Assembly (NCBI GenBank): GCA_027717645.1
Contig: JALLOG010000003.1
Span: 1-63,673 of the forward strand
Direction: 5' to 3'
DNA length: 63,673 nt
Source: Desulfobacterota bacterium AH_259_B03_O07
Lineage (GTDB): Bacteria; Desulfobacterota_D; UBA1144; Nemesobacterales; CSP1-2
The translations under genes and the position numbers were made by a program. Each line of letters opens with the position of its first letter. Within the stretch, counting starts at the first letter, position 1. The notes beneath the pieces were generated by a model that saw only the letters and a program-made list of their open reading frames with translations, ran no database searches and was not told the DNA's origin. This document shows positions 8,966 to 17,889 of the stretch, piece after piece.

Positions 8966-9451
8966 TCACTCTCTATAATTATATGCAGTTAAAGCAACAA
9001 TTGCAATTCCAAATAAGAAAATAGTTAAATTTAATGTTGCGGATTGTTTATGAAGACTTCGAAATCCATTCTGCAGTTCTTTGTATTTTGCAGTGTCCTG
9101 AGACAAGCTTCTCATCTCAATTCTCAATTCATGTGCGTTCGGCCTAATCACGGTTCCAGAATAAATAGCGAGTACCAACATTATTAAGAGTAATGCAACT
9201 CTAAATGAATAAAATATGCTAGATGAAGAATAGCCCATGATCCAGTAAAGAATGGTAGAAACTAGTGCAACTCCTCCACAAATGTACGCTATTAGATAGT
9301 ATTTAGGGAATATATCCGCCACTAGATCTCCAGCCATTTCGCGTGGAAGTATTTTAAATACACTTCTAGAGGATATAAAACTAAAAAAGAAAATACTACC
9401 TATCCATAAAATTAATGAAGACAAATAAAAGAATCTAAGTAGGGTTTGCAT
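8966..9451 (-). CDS. DUF4149 / TMEM205-like integral membrane protein
   Basis: 161 aa from ATG 9451 (MQTLLRFFY), preferred over an upstream TTG at 9520 because family similarity begins here. Four transmembrane segments are visible: LSSLILWIGSIFFFSFI, LIAYICGGVALVSTILYWI, FRVALLLIMLVLAIYSG and LTIFLFGIAIVALTA. The motifs SVFKILPREMAGDLVADIFPKYY between TM1 and TM2 and IRPNAHELR after TM3 match DUF4149. Molecular function is unknown. It precedes erpA by 30 bases on the same strand, so the two may be co-transcribed. Confidence 0.75.
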   Translation of the reverse strand: MQTLLRFFYLSSLILWIGSIFFFSFISSRSVFKILPREMAGDLVADIFPKYYLIAYICGGVALVSTILYWIMGYSSSSIFYSFRVALLLIMLVLAIYSGTVIRPNAHELRIEMRSLSQDTAKYKELQNGFRSLHKQSATLNLTIFLFGIAIVALTAYNYRE

Positions 9452-9565
9452 GAAAGATTCTGGTCCTATTTTCAATATTATACCTTCAAATGAAAAATAG
9501 CGTACATTGTTTGATAACAATATGGAGCTTTAGTAGTTGAAAAAACTATTGGGTATAGTTTTTAC

Positions 9566-10693
9566 ATGAAAGAGCAGTCCTTTCTGATTATAGATTCTAG
9601 TGAAAATAGTGCAGATCTTTATTATAGGACCAACTTTTTTGTTCCTGACCCAATTATTTTTATCGAACACAAAGGGGAGAAAATACTTGTATTAAATGAA
9701 CTCGAAATTGAAAGGGGCAAGAGGGACGCAAAAGTAGATAAAGTTCTCTCTTTTTCTGAGTATTTAAAGAAACTTCCACCAAAAAAAAGGAAAAAAAGAA
9801 TTATAACGAATATAGTTGATCTCATTTTTAAAGAACTAAAAATTAAAGGTGCATTGGTACCAGGAAGATTTCCAATAAAATATACAGATGAGTTAAGAAA
9901 GCTCGGCTACAGGCTGAGATTTAAACAAAAAGAGCCTTTTTTTGAAGAAAGGTTGAAGAAGACACCAATGGAAATGAAGTTTATAAGAGATTGTCTTAGA
10001 GATACGTCGAAGGCTATGGAGTTTGCCCGGCGTATGATCTCATCTAGCATCATAAGAAATAATCTTCTTTATTTAAACGGTAGTGAACTTACTTCTGAGA
10101 GGATAAAGGGTGAGATAAATTCTTTCCTATCATTATTAGGTTACTCTGCTTCGCATACGATCGTATCATGCGGTATACATTCCTCTATGCCTCACCATAC
10201 AGGTGAAGGCCCACTTTTAGCGAATAAGCCTATTGTCGTTGATATTTTTCCAAAGTCTCAAAATAGTGGATACTATGGTGATATGACAAGAACGTTTGTT
10301 AAGGGCGAACCATCGAAAGAACTAAAGAAAATGTATCGGACAGTCCTAAGAGGGCAAAAGATCGGAATTAGCATGGTAAGAGATGGCGTCAAAGTGAAGG
10401 AAGTACATGAGGAGATCGTTGATTTTTTCAGAAGAAGCGGCTTTCGGACAGGCGCCATGGGAGGAAAACAGCAGGGTTTCATTCATTCAACTGGTCACGG
10501 ACTCGGTCTGGAAATTCATGAGCCCCCGATAATAGGTTTGGGGGAGGAAACACTCGAAGAAGGAAATGTAGTAACGGTTGAGCCGGGATTATACTACGAA
10601 AACATTGGCGGGGTAAGAATCGAAGATGTAGTAGTCGTTAAAAAGAAAGGTTGCTTGAATCTTACAAGATATCCTAATAGATTTAAGGTCTAG
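9566..10693 (+). CDS. M24-family Xaa-Pro aminopeptidase
   Basis: 375 aa: a creatinase-like N-terminal domain (about 1-140) and a pita-bread catalytic domain. The five metal ligands are in place: Asp in VVDIFPK and Asp in YGDMTRTFV, His in STGHGLGLEIHE, Glu in VEPGLYYE and Glu in GGVRIEDVV. It removes N-terminal residues preceding proline, using two Mn/Co ions, in the cytoplasm. It starts a plus-strand run with the DUF457 protein 2 bases after its stop and mazG a little further on. PepP and PepQ cannot be separated by eye. Confidence 0.87.
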   Translation: MKEQSFLIIDSSENSADLYYRTNFFVPDPIIFIEHKGEKILVLNELEIERGKRDAKVDKVLSFSEYLKKLPPKKRKKRIITNIVDLIFKELKIKGALVPGRFPIKYTDELRKLGYRLRFKQKEPFFEERLKKTPMEMKFIRDCLRDTSKAMEFARRMISSSIIRNNLLYLNGSELTSERIKGEINSFLSLLGYSASHTIVSCGIHSSMPHHTGEGPLLANKPIVVDIFPKSQNSGYYGDMTRTFVKGEPSKELKKMYRTVLRGQKIGISMVRDGVKVKEVHEEIVDFFRRSGFRTGAMGGKQQGFIHSTGHGLGLEIHEPPIIGLGEETLEEGNVVTVEPGLYYENIGGVRIEDVVVVKKKGCLNLTRYPNRFKV

Positions 10694-10695
10694 AC

Positions 10696-11649
10696 ATGGA
10701 TCCAATTACTCACGGGCTTATTGGTACTTTAGGTTCTAGAACTGGTTTTTCACAAAAATCAGGAAGAATTGCTACGATTGCTTTTTTAATCGGGGCCATC
10801 TTCCCTGATCTGGATATATTGGTAGCATTAGGTGGGCCGGATTTTTCTCTCAGGTACCATAGGGGAATTACACATTCGGTGATTGCTGCTCCTTTTTTTG
10901 CGATTTTTCTTGCCGCCCTAATTTACAGGTTCACTTCATATAAAAACTTGCTTGCTTTGGCTTTGATGGTGGGTCTTGGTATATATTCACATATTTTCTT
11001 TGATCTCATTACTTCGTATGGCACAGTAATATTCGATCCTATTAGCATGAAGAGATACAGTTGGAATCTGGTTTTTATAATAGATCCATTTATCACTATT
11101 CCGGCATTGTTGGGTTTGATTCTTTGTTGGAAATTTAAGGGAAAGGCCATCTTGATTTCATTTTCTGTGTTAGTTTTTCTTGTTTTTTATATGATTCTCA
11201 GCCTGGCTCTAAAATCAATAAATGGAGATAAATTAACCAAATTTGCTTATGAAAATACGCTTGATGTTAAAAAGTCTACACTATACCCATTACCACTAGC
11301 ACCCATTTTTTGGATGGGGGTAATCGAAACTGAAGACGCCTTTTACAAAATAAATTTTTCGATGTTTAAAGATGGTCCGACATCTATCAAAGAGATTTCG
11401 AGAACAAGCGGTAATTCTTTCATAAGTCTTGCAAACGAATTAGAAATCACGAGTCTTTACAAATGGTTTGCTGATTACCCTGTGGCGCAATACAGAAAAT
11501 CAAACGGTGAGCACATTGTTGAGTTCTACGATTTGAGATTCAATATAATTTCTGGAAAAAATCCATTTATTTTAAAAATTATTTATACCAGAGATGGGAA
11601 TTTAAAAGATATCTTTTTAAATGGTAGATATGTTGGAGAAGCACTATAA
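10696..11649 (+). CDS. Membrane-bound metal-dependent hydrolase (DUF457/YdjM-like)
   Basis: 317 aa. The N-terminus carries MDPITHGLIG, then FPDLDI and the HRGITHS motif, whose His and Asp residues define this predicted metal-dependent hydrolase family. Several transmembrane segments follow (about 68-90, 95-110, 125-150, 155-180), and the C-terminal ~120 residues are soluble. Family members are linked loosely to DNA damage (YdjM is LexA-controlled in E. coli), but the substrate is unknown. It begins 2 bases after the peptidase stop, so it is likely cotranscribed. Confidence 0.82.
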   Translation: MDPITHGLIGTLGSRTGFSQKSGRIATIAFLIGAIFPDLDILVALGGPDFSLRYHRGITHSVIAAPFFAIFLAALIYRFTSYKNLLALALMVGLGIYSHIFFDLITSYGTVIFDPISMKRYSWNLVFIIDPFITIPALLGLILCWKFKGKAILISFSVLVFLVFYMILSLALKSINGDKLTKFAYENTLDVKKSTLYPLPLAPIFWMGVIETEDAFYKINFSMFKDGPTSIKEISRTSGNSFISLANELEITSLYKWFADYPVAQYRKSNGEHIVEFYDLRFNIISGKNPFILKIIYTRDGNLKDIFLNGRYVGEAL

Positions 11650-11703
11650 AAGTATTTTATATATCAGATTCGAATTCCAATTAGCTAATTTTTCTTACAA
11701 CCA

Positions 11704-12471
11704 ATGAAGAGGACAATCCAAGATTTAGTAGAATTATGTGATTACCTAAGAAGTCCCGAAGGTTGTCCCTGGGACAGAGAACAGACGCTTAAAACTCTTA
11801 GGACTTTTATGATCGAGGAAGCATATGAGGTGATTGAGGCAATTAATGCAAACGACTTTGATGAACTAAAGGAAGAGCTCGGTGATCTCTTATATCAAAT
11901 AGTGTTTGCCTCTCAGATATGCAAGGAGGATGGGAAATTAAATATAGATGAGGTGGTTGATCAACTCTACCATAAATTGGTTAGACGCCATCCGCATGTA
12001 TTCGGAGAAAAGAAAGCGAAAGACGCAGAAGAAGCATTAAAGAGATGGCATGGTGAAAAGTTAAAGGAAAAATCCAGAAAAGGAAATCTTCTTGAGATTC
12101 CTCGCTCTATGCCATCGCTGTTACGTGCACAAAGAGTTGGGGACAAGGCTTCCCATGTCGGCTTTGATTGGACTAACTCAAAGGAGGTCATAAAAAAGGT
12201 CATAGAAGAGCTGAATGAATTACAAATTGAGCTGGATAAGGGTGATACTAAATCAATAGAGAGAGAATGGGGGGATCTGATGTTTTCTTTAGTCAACCTA
12301 GCAAGGCATCTTAAATTTGATGCCGAGAGCACTACTCATAGTGCGATTGATAATTTTATACATAGATTTCGTGATATTGAGGAAAAAGCTAAAGACATGA
12401 ATAAGAATTTATCGGAGCTTTCGATTGATGAAATGGATGATCTTTGGGAAAAGGTTAAGAGCAGTACTTAA
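11704..12471 (+). CDS. mazG: Nucleoside triphosphate pyrophosphohydrolase MazG
   Basis: 255 aa, the length of the two-domain enzyme. The N-terminal domain has CPWDREQTLKTLR and the metal-binding EEAYEVIEAI ... EELGDLLYQIVF. The second domain repeats the fold with ELNELQIEL ... EREWGDLMFSLVNLARH. MazG hydrolyses NTPs and dNTPs to NMP and PPi, cleaning the pool of aberrant nucleotides. No mazEF genes are adjacent. The stop overlaps the convergent apgM stop by 4 bases. Confidence 0.92.
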   Translation: MKRTIQDLVELCDYLRSPEGCPWDREQTLKTLRTFMIEEAYEVIEAINANDFDELKEELGDLLYQIVFASQICKEDGKLNIDEVVDQLYHKLVRRHPHVFGEKKAKDAEEALKRWHGEKLKEKSRKGNLLEIPRSMPSLLRAQRVGDKASHVGFDWTNSKEVIKKVIEELNELQIELDKGDTKSIEREWGDLMFSLVNLARHLKFDAESTTHSAIDNFIHRFRDIEEKAKDMNKNLSELSIDEMDDLWEKVKSST

Positions 12472-13682
12472 TTATTTTCTAAAAGAACACTGATTAATTT
12501 CCAGCCTTTATCTAAGTAAACTTTAGCATTTGATGCAATTGTTTCCGTGTATGAAAGCGATTCATCTTTAATACTTTCGTCATTCGAGCTATATATTGCG
12601 AACGGTACAGGTTCATTTACATGTGTTCTGAGATCGATAGGAGTTGGGTGGTCTGACATAACTAGTATTTTATAATCTTTAAAGATTTTGATGCCTTCCA
12701 AGATCGGTCCTACAACCAGGGTGTCAAGATCTTCAATTGCCTGGATTTTTAGCTCTGCCTTGCCGAGATGGCCAGTTTCATCAGTAGCTTCGATATGAAT
12801 CATAGTTAAATCTACATCGCTTAAAGAATTGAGGGCGTATTTGACCTTTCCTTCATAGTTTGTGTCTAGGTAACCTGTTGCTCCAGGAACGTCTATTACT
12901 TCTAGACCTGCATAATGGCCTATACCCTTAACTAGGTCTACCGCCGAAATAACTGAGCCTCTGATTCCGTGAAGCTCTCTGAAAGTTGGCATTTTTGGTG
13001 CTACTCCCTGTCCCCAAAGCCAGATGCTGGTGGCTGGGTTTTTCCCTTCCCCAATTCTTTTCTTATTCACGGGATGGTTATTTAGTATTAATTCGGATTT
13101 TTCTATAATATCATGCAACTTGTCTGTACCTTCACCCCTTGGAATGTATTGATCTATTTCTTTTCCAGAGATGTCGTGTGGCGGGGTGGTTTTAATATTT
13201 TTGTTGCCATGATTCCATACTAATAGATGCCTATAGCTAACTCCTGGAAAAAGTTTTAAATTTTCTTCTTCCAGTTCTTTTCTCAGATCGATGATTAATT
13301 CTTTGGCTTCTTCAGTTGATATATGGCCTGCGCTGTAATCTTCCATCACAGTTTTTCCATTGTACTTCCTCAATGTCACAAGATTGCATCTCAGTGCTAC
13401 GTCTGTTTCCTTCAATTGCACACCAATACTTGCAGCCTCAAGTGGAGATCTTCCCGTGTAGTAAACACTCGGGTCATAACCCAAGACCGTTAAATTCCCG
13501 ACATCGCTTCCTGGTGGCAGGCCTTCAGGAATTGTTCTTACCATTCCGAACTGGACTGCGGTTTTTGCAATTTTGTCCAGATTGGGAGTTCTCGCGACTT
13601 CAAGTGGAGTTTTGTTTCCCAGCTCAGGTAGACGATGGTCGGGCATACCATCCGCTTGTAGTATCACATATTTCATGGTCAT
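12468..13682 (-). CDS. apgM: Cofactor-independent phosphoglycerate mutase, archaeal type
   Basis: 404 aa, the usual length for ApgM and distinctly shorter than GpmI. Alkaline-phosphatase-superfamily metal motifs are seen: QADGMPD near the N-terminus, the phosphoryl-accepting Ser region GSDVGNLTVLGYDP, HIEATDETGH and MSDHPTP. It converts 3- and 2-phosphoglycerate in glycolysis and gluconeogenesis. Two ATGs (13682, 13676) are possible; neither has a clear Shine-Dalgarno. It stands alone, convergent with mazG. Confidence 0.9.
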   Translation of the reverse strand: MTMKYVILQADGMPDHRLPELGNKTPLEVARTPNLDKIAKTAVQFGMVRTIPEGLPPGSDVGNLTVLGYDPSVYYTGRSPLEAASIGVQLKETDVALRCNLVTLRKYNGKTVMEDYSAGHISTEEAKELIIDLRKELEEENLKLFPGVSYRHLLVWNHGNKNIKTTPPHDISGKEIDQYIPRGEGTDKLHDIIEKSELILNNHPVNKKRIGEGKNPATSIWLWGQGVAPKMPTFRELHGIRGSVISAVDLVKGIGHYAGLEVIDVPGATGYLDTNYEGKVKYALNSLSDVDLTMIHIEATDETGHLGKAELKIQAIEDLDTLVVGPILEGIKIFKDYKILVMSDHPTPIDLRTHVNEPVPFAIYSSNDESIKDESLSYTETIASNAKVYLDKGWKLISVLLENN

Positions 13683-13709
13683 ATGAGGATAAATATTTTC
13701 GGAAATTAA

Positions 13710-14087
13710 TCAAGGTGTAAAAGGATGTAGTTCTAATTCCTTAAAGATTTTATAATGCTTTATATTCCCAGTGACTAGTGGAATTTGAAATAGCACTGCT
13801 GTAGAGGCGATTAATGCGTCTGCAAGGCGTATTGAATAACTCAGAAAATACTGTTCAACATAAAACATTGCTTTAGTTGAAATCGCTTCATCGATTTGCA
13901 AGATTTTGATCTTCCAAATCTTTAAAGCAGTTTTGAGAGCCTTGAATTCGCTCTTGTTTCTTAAGCCTTGGACTAGCTCCAGATAAGAAACTACAGAAAT
14001 TAAAAATCCTTCGTTGGAATTTAAGAGTTCAACAGCTTTTGGATTGTCTCGCATGTACCATATGACGATATCTGTATCAATCAACAT
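13710..14087 (-). CDS. PIN-domain RNase toxin (VapC-like)
   Basis: 125 aa. The PIN fold's acidic residues appear as D4/D6 in LIDTDIVIW, Glu in SYLELVQG and Asp in RLADALIASTAV, consistent with a Mg-dependent endoribonuclease. It overlaps the preceding antitoxin gene by 11 bases, the classic antitoxin-toxin arrangement. VapC toxins usually cut initiator tRNA or other tRNA/rRNA. The target cannot be inferred here. Confidence 0.87.
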   Translation of the reverse strand: MLIDTDIVIWYMRDNPKAVELLNSNEGFLISVVSYLELVQGLRNKSEFKALKTALKIWKIKILQIDEAISTKAMFYVEQYFLSYSIRLADALIASTAVLFQIPLVTGNIKHYKIFKELELHPFTP

Positions 14088-14322
14088 CGGTTCTGCCTTT
14101 TCTTATGGTCTCTATGTATTTATAAACCTCTTCACTTTCCTTATGATCTTTCCAGATTCCCTTTAGGGGATTTGTAACTTTATGTGTCTCAGAAATAGAA
14201 TTGAAACGTACTAACTTTGCGAAGGGCTTACCACGATAGGTAATGATTACTTCCTCACCCCTTGATACGCTTTCCAATAGTTCTTTAGTGTGAAATCTTA
14301 AATCCTTGGCCGTTGCTTTCAT
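14077..14322 (-). CDS. Phd/YefM-type antitoxin
   Basis: 81 aa. It starts with ATAKDLRFHTKELLESVSRGEEVIITYRGKPFAKLVRF, the DNA-binding Phd/YefM fold, followed by a charged C-terminal tail expected to bind the PIN toxin encoded immediately downstream. Such proteins repress their own operon. AT-rich promoter sequence lies upstream (14323-14400). Confidence 0.83.
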   Translation of the reverse strand: MKATAKDLRFHTKELLESVSRGEEVIITYRGKPFAKLVRFNSISETHKVTNPLKGIWKDHKESEEVYKYIETIRKGRTDVD

Positions 14323-14643
14323 ATGAATAGTCCTTTTATATGTTAAGTTTATATTTTAAAGTATAAACTTTATGAATAAATAATCAAGTCTTATAAATTA
14401 CTGAACGCTGGACTTATTCATTTTATGATTCATTAATTATCTCCGCAGCTATAAAATCCAAATGTTCAGTACTCTATTCAGTAGATTTACAACATGGACC
14501 GACAATCCAAGATTTGATGATTGTTAATCCATTTGTTTGAGACCTACAAATCAAAATAACGTTTTTCTCGCCTAGTATTGAGAAGAATTTCTTTGACAAT
14601 TAAGGTATTATTGTGCCAAAAGAGAAGAAAATTTGTAATCAAT
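14323..14643. other. Divergent intergenic region
   Basis: About 320 bases between the minus-strand toxin-antitoxin pair and the plus-strand TIGR04255 cassette. It should contain both promoters. No repeat, RNA gene or convincing conserved motif was recognised. Confidence 0.4.
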
Positions 14644-15384
14644 ATGAGCAAAAATTACATTAATCCTCCAATAATCGAGGCGGTTTGTGAGTTTCGTTTA
14701 CCGAAGGACTGTAAATGGGATCTAACAGTACCTGGATTAATTTATGAAAAAGTAGGTGATGTTTTTCATCATAAAAATCAAAGAATTACGCAAAGTGTAG
14801 ACATAACTCAATCTGAAAAAGGAATTCAACAACAGATAATAAGTCAAGAGCTCGTTCAGTTTCTAAATGATAGTAAAAAAATCTTCGTACAAGTTGGTAC
14901 TAGACTTATAACTATTAATTGCTTAGCTCCATATCCATCATGGGAGAAATACAAACCTCATATCGATAATGTTTTTAATGCGCTCAATCAAATTGTTAAA
15001 ATTGACAAACTAGAAAGGATTGGATTACGTTATATAAATAAAATTAATATTAATATGAAATCCGTTGATTTAGATCATTTTTTCGAATTTAGACCATTTT
15101 TAGGTGACAACTTGCCTCAAAATCTAGCAAATTTCCGTTTGGAGACTCTGTTTAGGTATTGTGATGACCGAGACTCTTGTAAATTAATATTGGCTAATAC
15201 CTTGGTTGAAGATCCTGAAAGTACTTCTTTTATTCTTGATGTAGACTATTTTCTTTCTAAACCACGAACTGTAATGTCCGATGATGCCTTAATTTGGGTA
15301 GAAAATGCTCATGGAATAGCGGAAACTATTTTTGAAGGATGTTTAACACAACCCTTAAGGGATATCTTTCAGGAGGTAAGGTGA
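14644..15384 (+). CDS. TIGR04255-family protein
   Basis: 246 aa from ATG 14644 (MSKNYINPPIIEAVCEFRL), preferred to an upstream TTG because the family begins with this peptide. TIGR04255 proteins are sporadically distributed conserved hypotheticals. The typical IERIGLRYIN-like strand is present as KLERIGLRYINKI near the middle. No catalytic motif is seen. The next gene starts on the base after the stop with its Shine-Dalgarno (AGGAGG) inside this gene, so translation is probably coupled. It is the first gene of a three-gene cassette with an HEPN protein and may belong to a defence or toxin-antitoxin-like unit (inference). Confidence 0.72.
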   Translation: MSKNYINPPIIEAVCEFRLPKDCKWDLTVPGLIYEKVGDVFHHKNQRITQSVDITQSEKGIQQQIISQELVQFLNDSKKIFVQVGTRLITINCLAPYPSWEKYKPHIDNVFNALNQIVKIDKLERIGLRYINKININMKSVDLDHFFEFRPFLGDNLPQNLANFRLETLFRYCDDRDSCKLILANTLVEDPESTSFILDVDYFLSKPRTVMSDDALIWVENAHGIAETIFEGCLTQPLRDIFQEVR

Positions 15385-15996
15385 ATGGCAGTTATAACAA
15401 CTGGACACGACTTAGAAAGTGTTAAATATCATAGTTTATCACTCTACCAACCTGAGGAATTGGAAGAATTGCTTGATTACATGATTCATATTGAGAACAT
15501 TGAGAATATAAAGAGTGCCAGCGTAATTTTAGGACCGAAATTTTCAATAAAAGAAAAGTATTTCATTGCTGATTTACTTTATAGTTATGGGAACGAATTG
15601 AATAGATATTATTCTAAAGAATTGCAAATTATAGGTAGCTTTAATTTAAGTTCTCAAATTGAAGAGGTTCTTACTCAACTTCAAGAATATTGGATTACCA
15701 TTTCAAAGCCCTCGGAAGTTAGTGATTACTTAATTCGTTATCCCGATTTAAGTAATTTCGTACTATATATTTGTAAAATGGCTAGAGATGAATTTGGGAT
15801 ACAGACTCAACTATCATTAGAAATTTATAATGATCCAGAGATCGAGGACGAGTATCTAACGCTTTATGTTCGTCAGCAACATTACGATGAAAATATACTG
15901 GATAAAATTGAGGACGTACGTAAACAATATGAAGAGATGCTTATAGGAAGATCAGGTTGGCTACTTGTAACAACCGATTTTCATCCTCCAAGGTAA
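15385..15996 (+). CDS. Conserved hypothetical protein of the TIGR04255 cassette
   Basis: 203 aa. No enzyme motif is recognised. The C-terminal half (SLEIYNDPEIEDEYLTLYVRQ ... GWLLVTTDFHPPR) resembles a conserved hypothetical family found in mobile gene clusters. The N-terminal half is acidic and helical. The gene begins immediately at the TGA of the TIGR04255 gene and ends 5 bases before the HEPN gene, so the three are one transcription unit. A role as partner or scaffold of the HEPN protein is conceivable but not shown. Confidence 0.65.
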   Translation: MAVITTGHDLESVKYHSLSLYQPEELEELLDYMIHIENIENIKSASVILGPKFSIKEKYFIADLLYSYGNELNRYYSKELQIIGSFNLSSQIEEVLTQLQEYWITISKPSEVSDYLIRYPDLSNFVLYICKMARDEFGIQTQLSLEIYNDPEIEDEYLTLYVRQQHYDENILDKIEDVRKQYEEMLIGRSGWLLVTTDFHPPR

Positions 15997-16001
15997 TAAA
16001 T

Positions 16002-16367
16002 ATGAGTTTTGATTGGAAAGAGTATCTTAATTTAGCCCGGTTTCTTCAGGGATATGGTGGAAGTAGCTTTAGTCAAGAGGCTGGATTACGGTGTTCTGTG
16101 AGTAGAGCTTACTACGCAGCTTATTGTCATTCCCGAAACTATGCTCGTGACCAGCGTAGTTTTATTCCGACTTATAAATCCGCAGATCATAAGCGTGTCA
16201 GGGAACATTTTCAGAATCTAGGAATGACTGATATCTCATCCAAACTCGACGATCTAAGAGTATGGCGAAATAGTTGTGACTATGATGATAGCGTTTCTAA
16301 CATTTCTGTCCTCGTTTCATCTGCAGTTGTCAGATCTCAAGAAATTATCGGTAAGCTTGCATATTAA
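16002..16367 (+). CDS. HEPN-domain protein
   Basis: 121 aa from ATG 16002 (MSFDWKEYLNLA), with AAGGT a few bases upstream; an earlier ATG overlaps the previous gene. The all-helical protein has SVSRAYYAAYCHSRN in helix 2 and LDDLRVWRNSCDYDD near the C-terminus, the R-x4-6-(D/N/H)-type segment typical of HEPN proteins. HEPN domains are often RNases or partners of nucleotidyltransferases in toxin-antitoxin systems. Here no MNT gene is present and the partner genes are hypothetical. Confidence 0.72.
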   Translation: MSFDWKEYLNLARFLQGYGGSSFSQEAGLRCSVSRAYYAAYCHSRNYARDQRSFIPTYKSADHKRVREHFQNLGMTDISSKLDDLRVWRNSCDYDDSVSNISVLVSSAVVRSQEIIGKLAY

Positions 16368-16484
16368 ATTAAGATAAAAATTGTAGGAAGTTATGGTCAA
16401 TGTCTTACAATCTTCATTATAGAGCTATTTTGTATCTGTTATTTTAATAAGGTCATATAAAGATAAGATACTAAGAGTACTTCA

Positions 16485-17414
16485 CTAGCTCAAAGCTCCA
16501 TCGAATTTTATTACCTGTTTTTCGGCATGGTAAGAGCTCCTTACGAGAGGACCGGACTCCACATGAGGTATGCTTATTATCTCTTCTCCATATTTTTTTA
16601 GAGATTCGAATTCGATGGGATGGTAGTATTTTGATACAGGAAGGTGCTCCCTTGTTGGTTGTAAGTATTGGCCAATGGTTACAATATCGCAACCAACGGT
16701 TTTTAAGTCACAGAGCGTGTCAATTATTTCTTCTATTTCCTCTCCAAGACCTACCATAATTCCTGATTTGGTTAATATTCCTTCATGTCCCTGATCTTTG
16801 CTTTCTTTCAAGAGCCTTAGGGACCATTCATATTTTGCCTGAGGTCTTACGGCTCGTGTTCTTCCAATGTGAGTTTCTTGAGGTAGATAGTAAAGTCTGG
16901 GTACTGTTTCTATGTTATGATTTAATATATCTGGTTTTGCCGATACGACTTCGTTAAGAGCTTGTAGTTCGCCCTTAAAATCAGGAATAAGTACCTCAAT
17001 GGTGATCTCCGGGTTGTATTTTCTTACTTTCGTTATTGTCTCTGCAAATAAGCGAGCACTCTCATAATTTTTGTCGTCTCTATTTACCGATGTGATTACT
17101 ATATGACTTATGTAGACATTATTTTTAACCAGTTCACTTACTGCTTCCGCAACCCTTATTGGCTCTTCCCAGTCCAAATCATTGCCTTTACCCGTTTTGA
17201 CACTACAAAAACCGCAGCTTCTCGTACAGGTATCACCGAGGATCATAAAAGTCAGAGTGCCGGCTCCCCAACATTCACCGATATTTGGACATCTGGCTTC
17301 TTCGCAAACTGTATGAAGATCTAGGCTCTTCATCAGTGATTTAAGGTGCTTGTAATTTGGACTGTTTGGAATCTTGGCCTTAATCCAGCTTGGTTTCGGT
17401 AGGATTTGATTCAT
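16485..17414 (-). CDS. lipA: Lipoyl synthase
   Basis: 309 aa. Radical-SAM enzyme that inserts two sulfurs at C6 and C8 of protein-bound octanoate. The auxiliary-cluster cysteines are in CEEARCPNIGEC (about 36, 41, 47), the SAM-cluster motif is CTRSCGFC (about 62-69) and the C-terminal RSSYHAE holds the conserved Ser ligand. The order follows lapA with a 109-bp gap. ErpA at 8.6 kb may supply clusters. No lipB neighbour is present. Confidence 0.95.
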   Translation of the reverse strand: MNQILPKPSWIKAKIPNSPNYKHLKSLMKSLDLHTVCEEARCPNIGECWGAGTLTFMILGDTCTRSCGFCSVKTGKGNDLDWEEPIRVAEAVSELVKNNVYISHIVITSVNRDDKNYESARLFAETITKVRKYNPEITIEVLIPDFKGELQALNEVVSAKPDILNHNIETVPRLYYLPQETHIGRTRAVRPQAKYEWSLRLLKESKDQGHEGILTKSGIMVGLGEEIEEIIDTLCDLKTVGCDIVTIGQYLQPTREHLPVSKYYHPIEFESLKKYGEEIISIPHVESGPLVRSSYHAEKQVIKFDGALS

Positions 17415-17523
17415 ATATTATATGATAAGAATTATTGAGTCTTAGGCAAATATTGATGAATCTGTCACCGGGAATGGATGATTCCACTGATTGTCATGGA
17501 ATTATAAATAATTAATGTAAATG

Positions 17524-17886
17524 TTAGGTATTTGTCTCTTCAGTGGCTGTTTCTGAAGAAGAACCACTTATGACTGAACTACCAAATACGGACGTGCTTG
17601 GTTCCGATGGTTGAGATTCAAGCTCGATAATTCTTTTTTGTTGCTCTTTTATACGTGATTTGAGAGACCCTGAATGTAAGGCGCCCCACACAACTGCGAA
17701 GAGAACACCAATAAGGAAAGTAACCAAAATAATCACAATGTTAGTAGTGAGATACGGGCCGATCTGATAGAATTTAAGATCAAGCTTGAGTTCAAATTCA
17801 TGAGTAAAAACTTCTTGATTTTGTGTGAAGAATGCAATTACCAAAACAACAAAGATAGCTAGTATTATAATCTTAATAGATCTCAT
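17524..17886 (-). CDS. LapA-domain inner-membrane protein
   Basis: 120 aa. Two transmembrane segments (IIILAIFVVLVIAFFTQN at 5-22 and TTNIVIILVTFLIGVLFAVVWGAL at about 47-70), then a coiled-coil-like tail with LKSRIKEQQKRIIELESQ. This is the LapA/DUF1049 pattern (YciS-like), a lipopolysaccharide assembly accessory in enterobacteria. It begins 3 bases after the HIT gene stop, within the rpsA-sppA operon; a similar rpsA-lapA neighbourhood is known in proteobacteria. Confidence 0.78.
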   Translation of the reverse strand: MRSIKIIILAIFVVLVIAFFTQNQEVFTHEFELKLDLKFYQIGPYLTTNIVIILVTFLIGVLFAVVWGALHSGSLKSRIKEQQKRIIELESQPSEPSTSVFGSSVISGSSSETATEETNT

Positions 17887-17889
17887 AAA

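Noticed and set aside
13316..13720. 134-aa ORF opposite apgM
   Set aside because: Shadow of the well-supported apgM gene.
14323..14643. Possible small RNA between the toxin pair and the TIGR04255 cassette
   Set aside because: No promoter-terminator pair or stable hairpin was seen.
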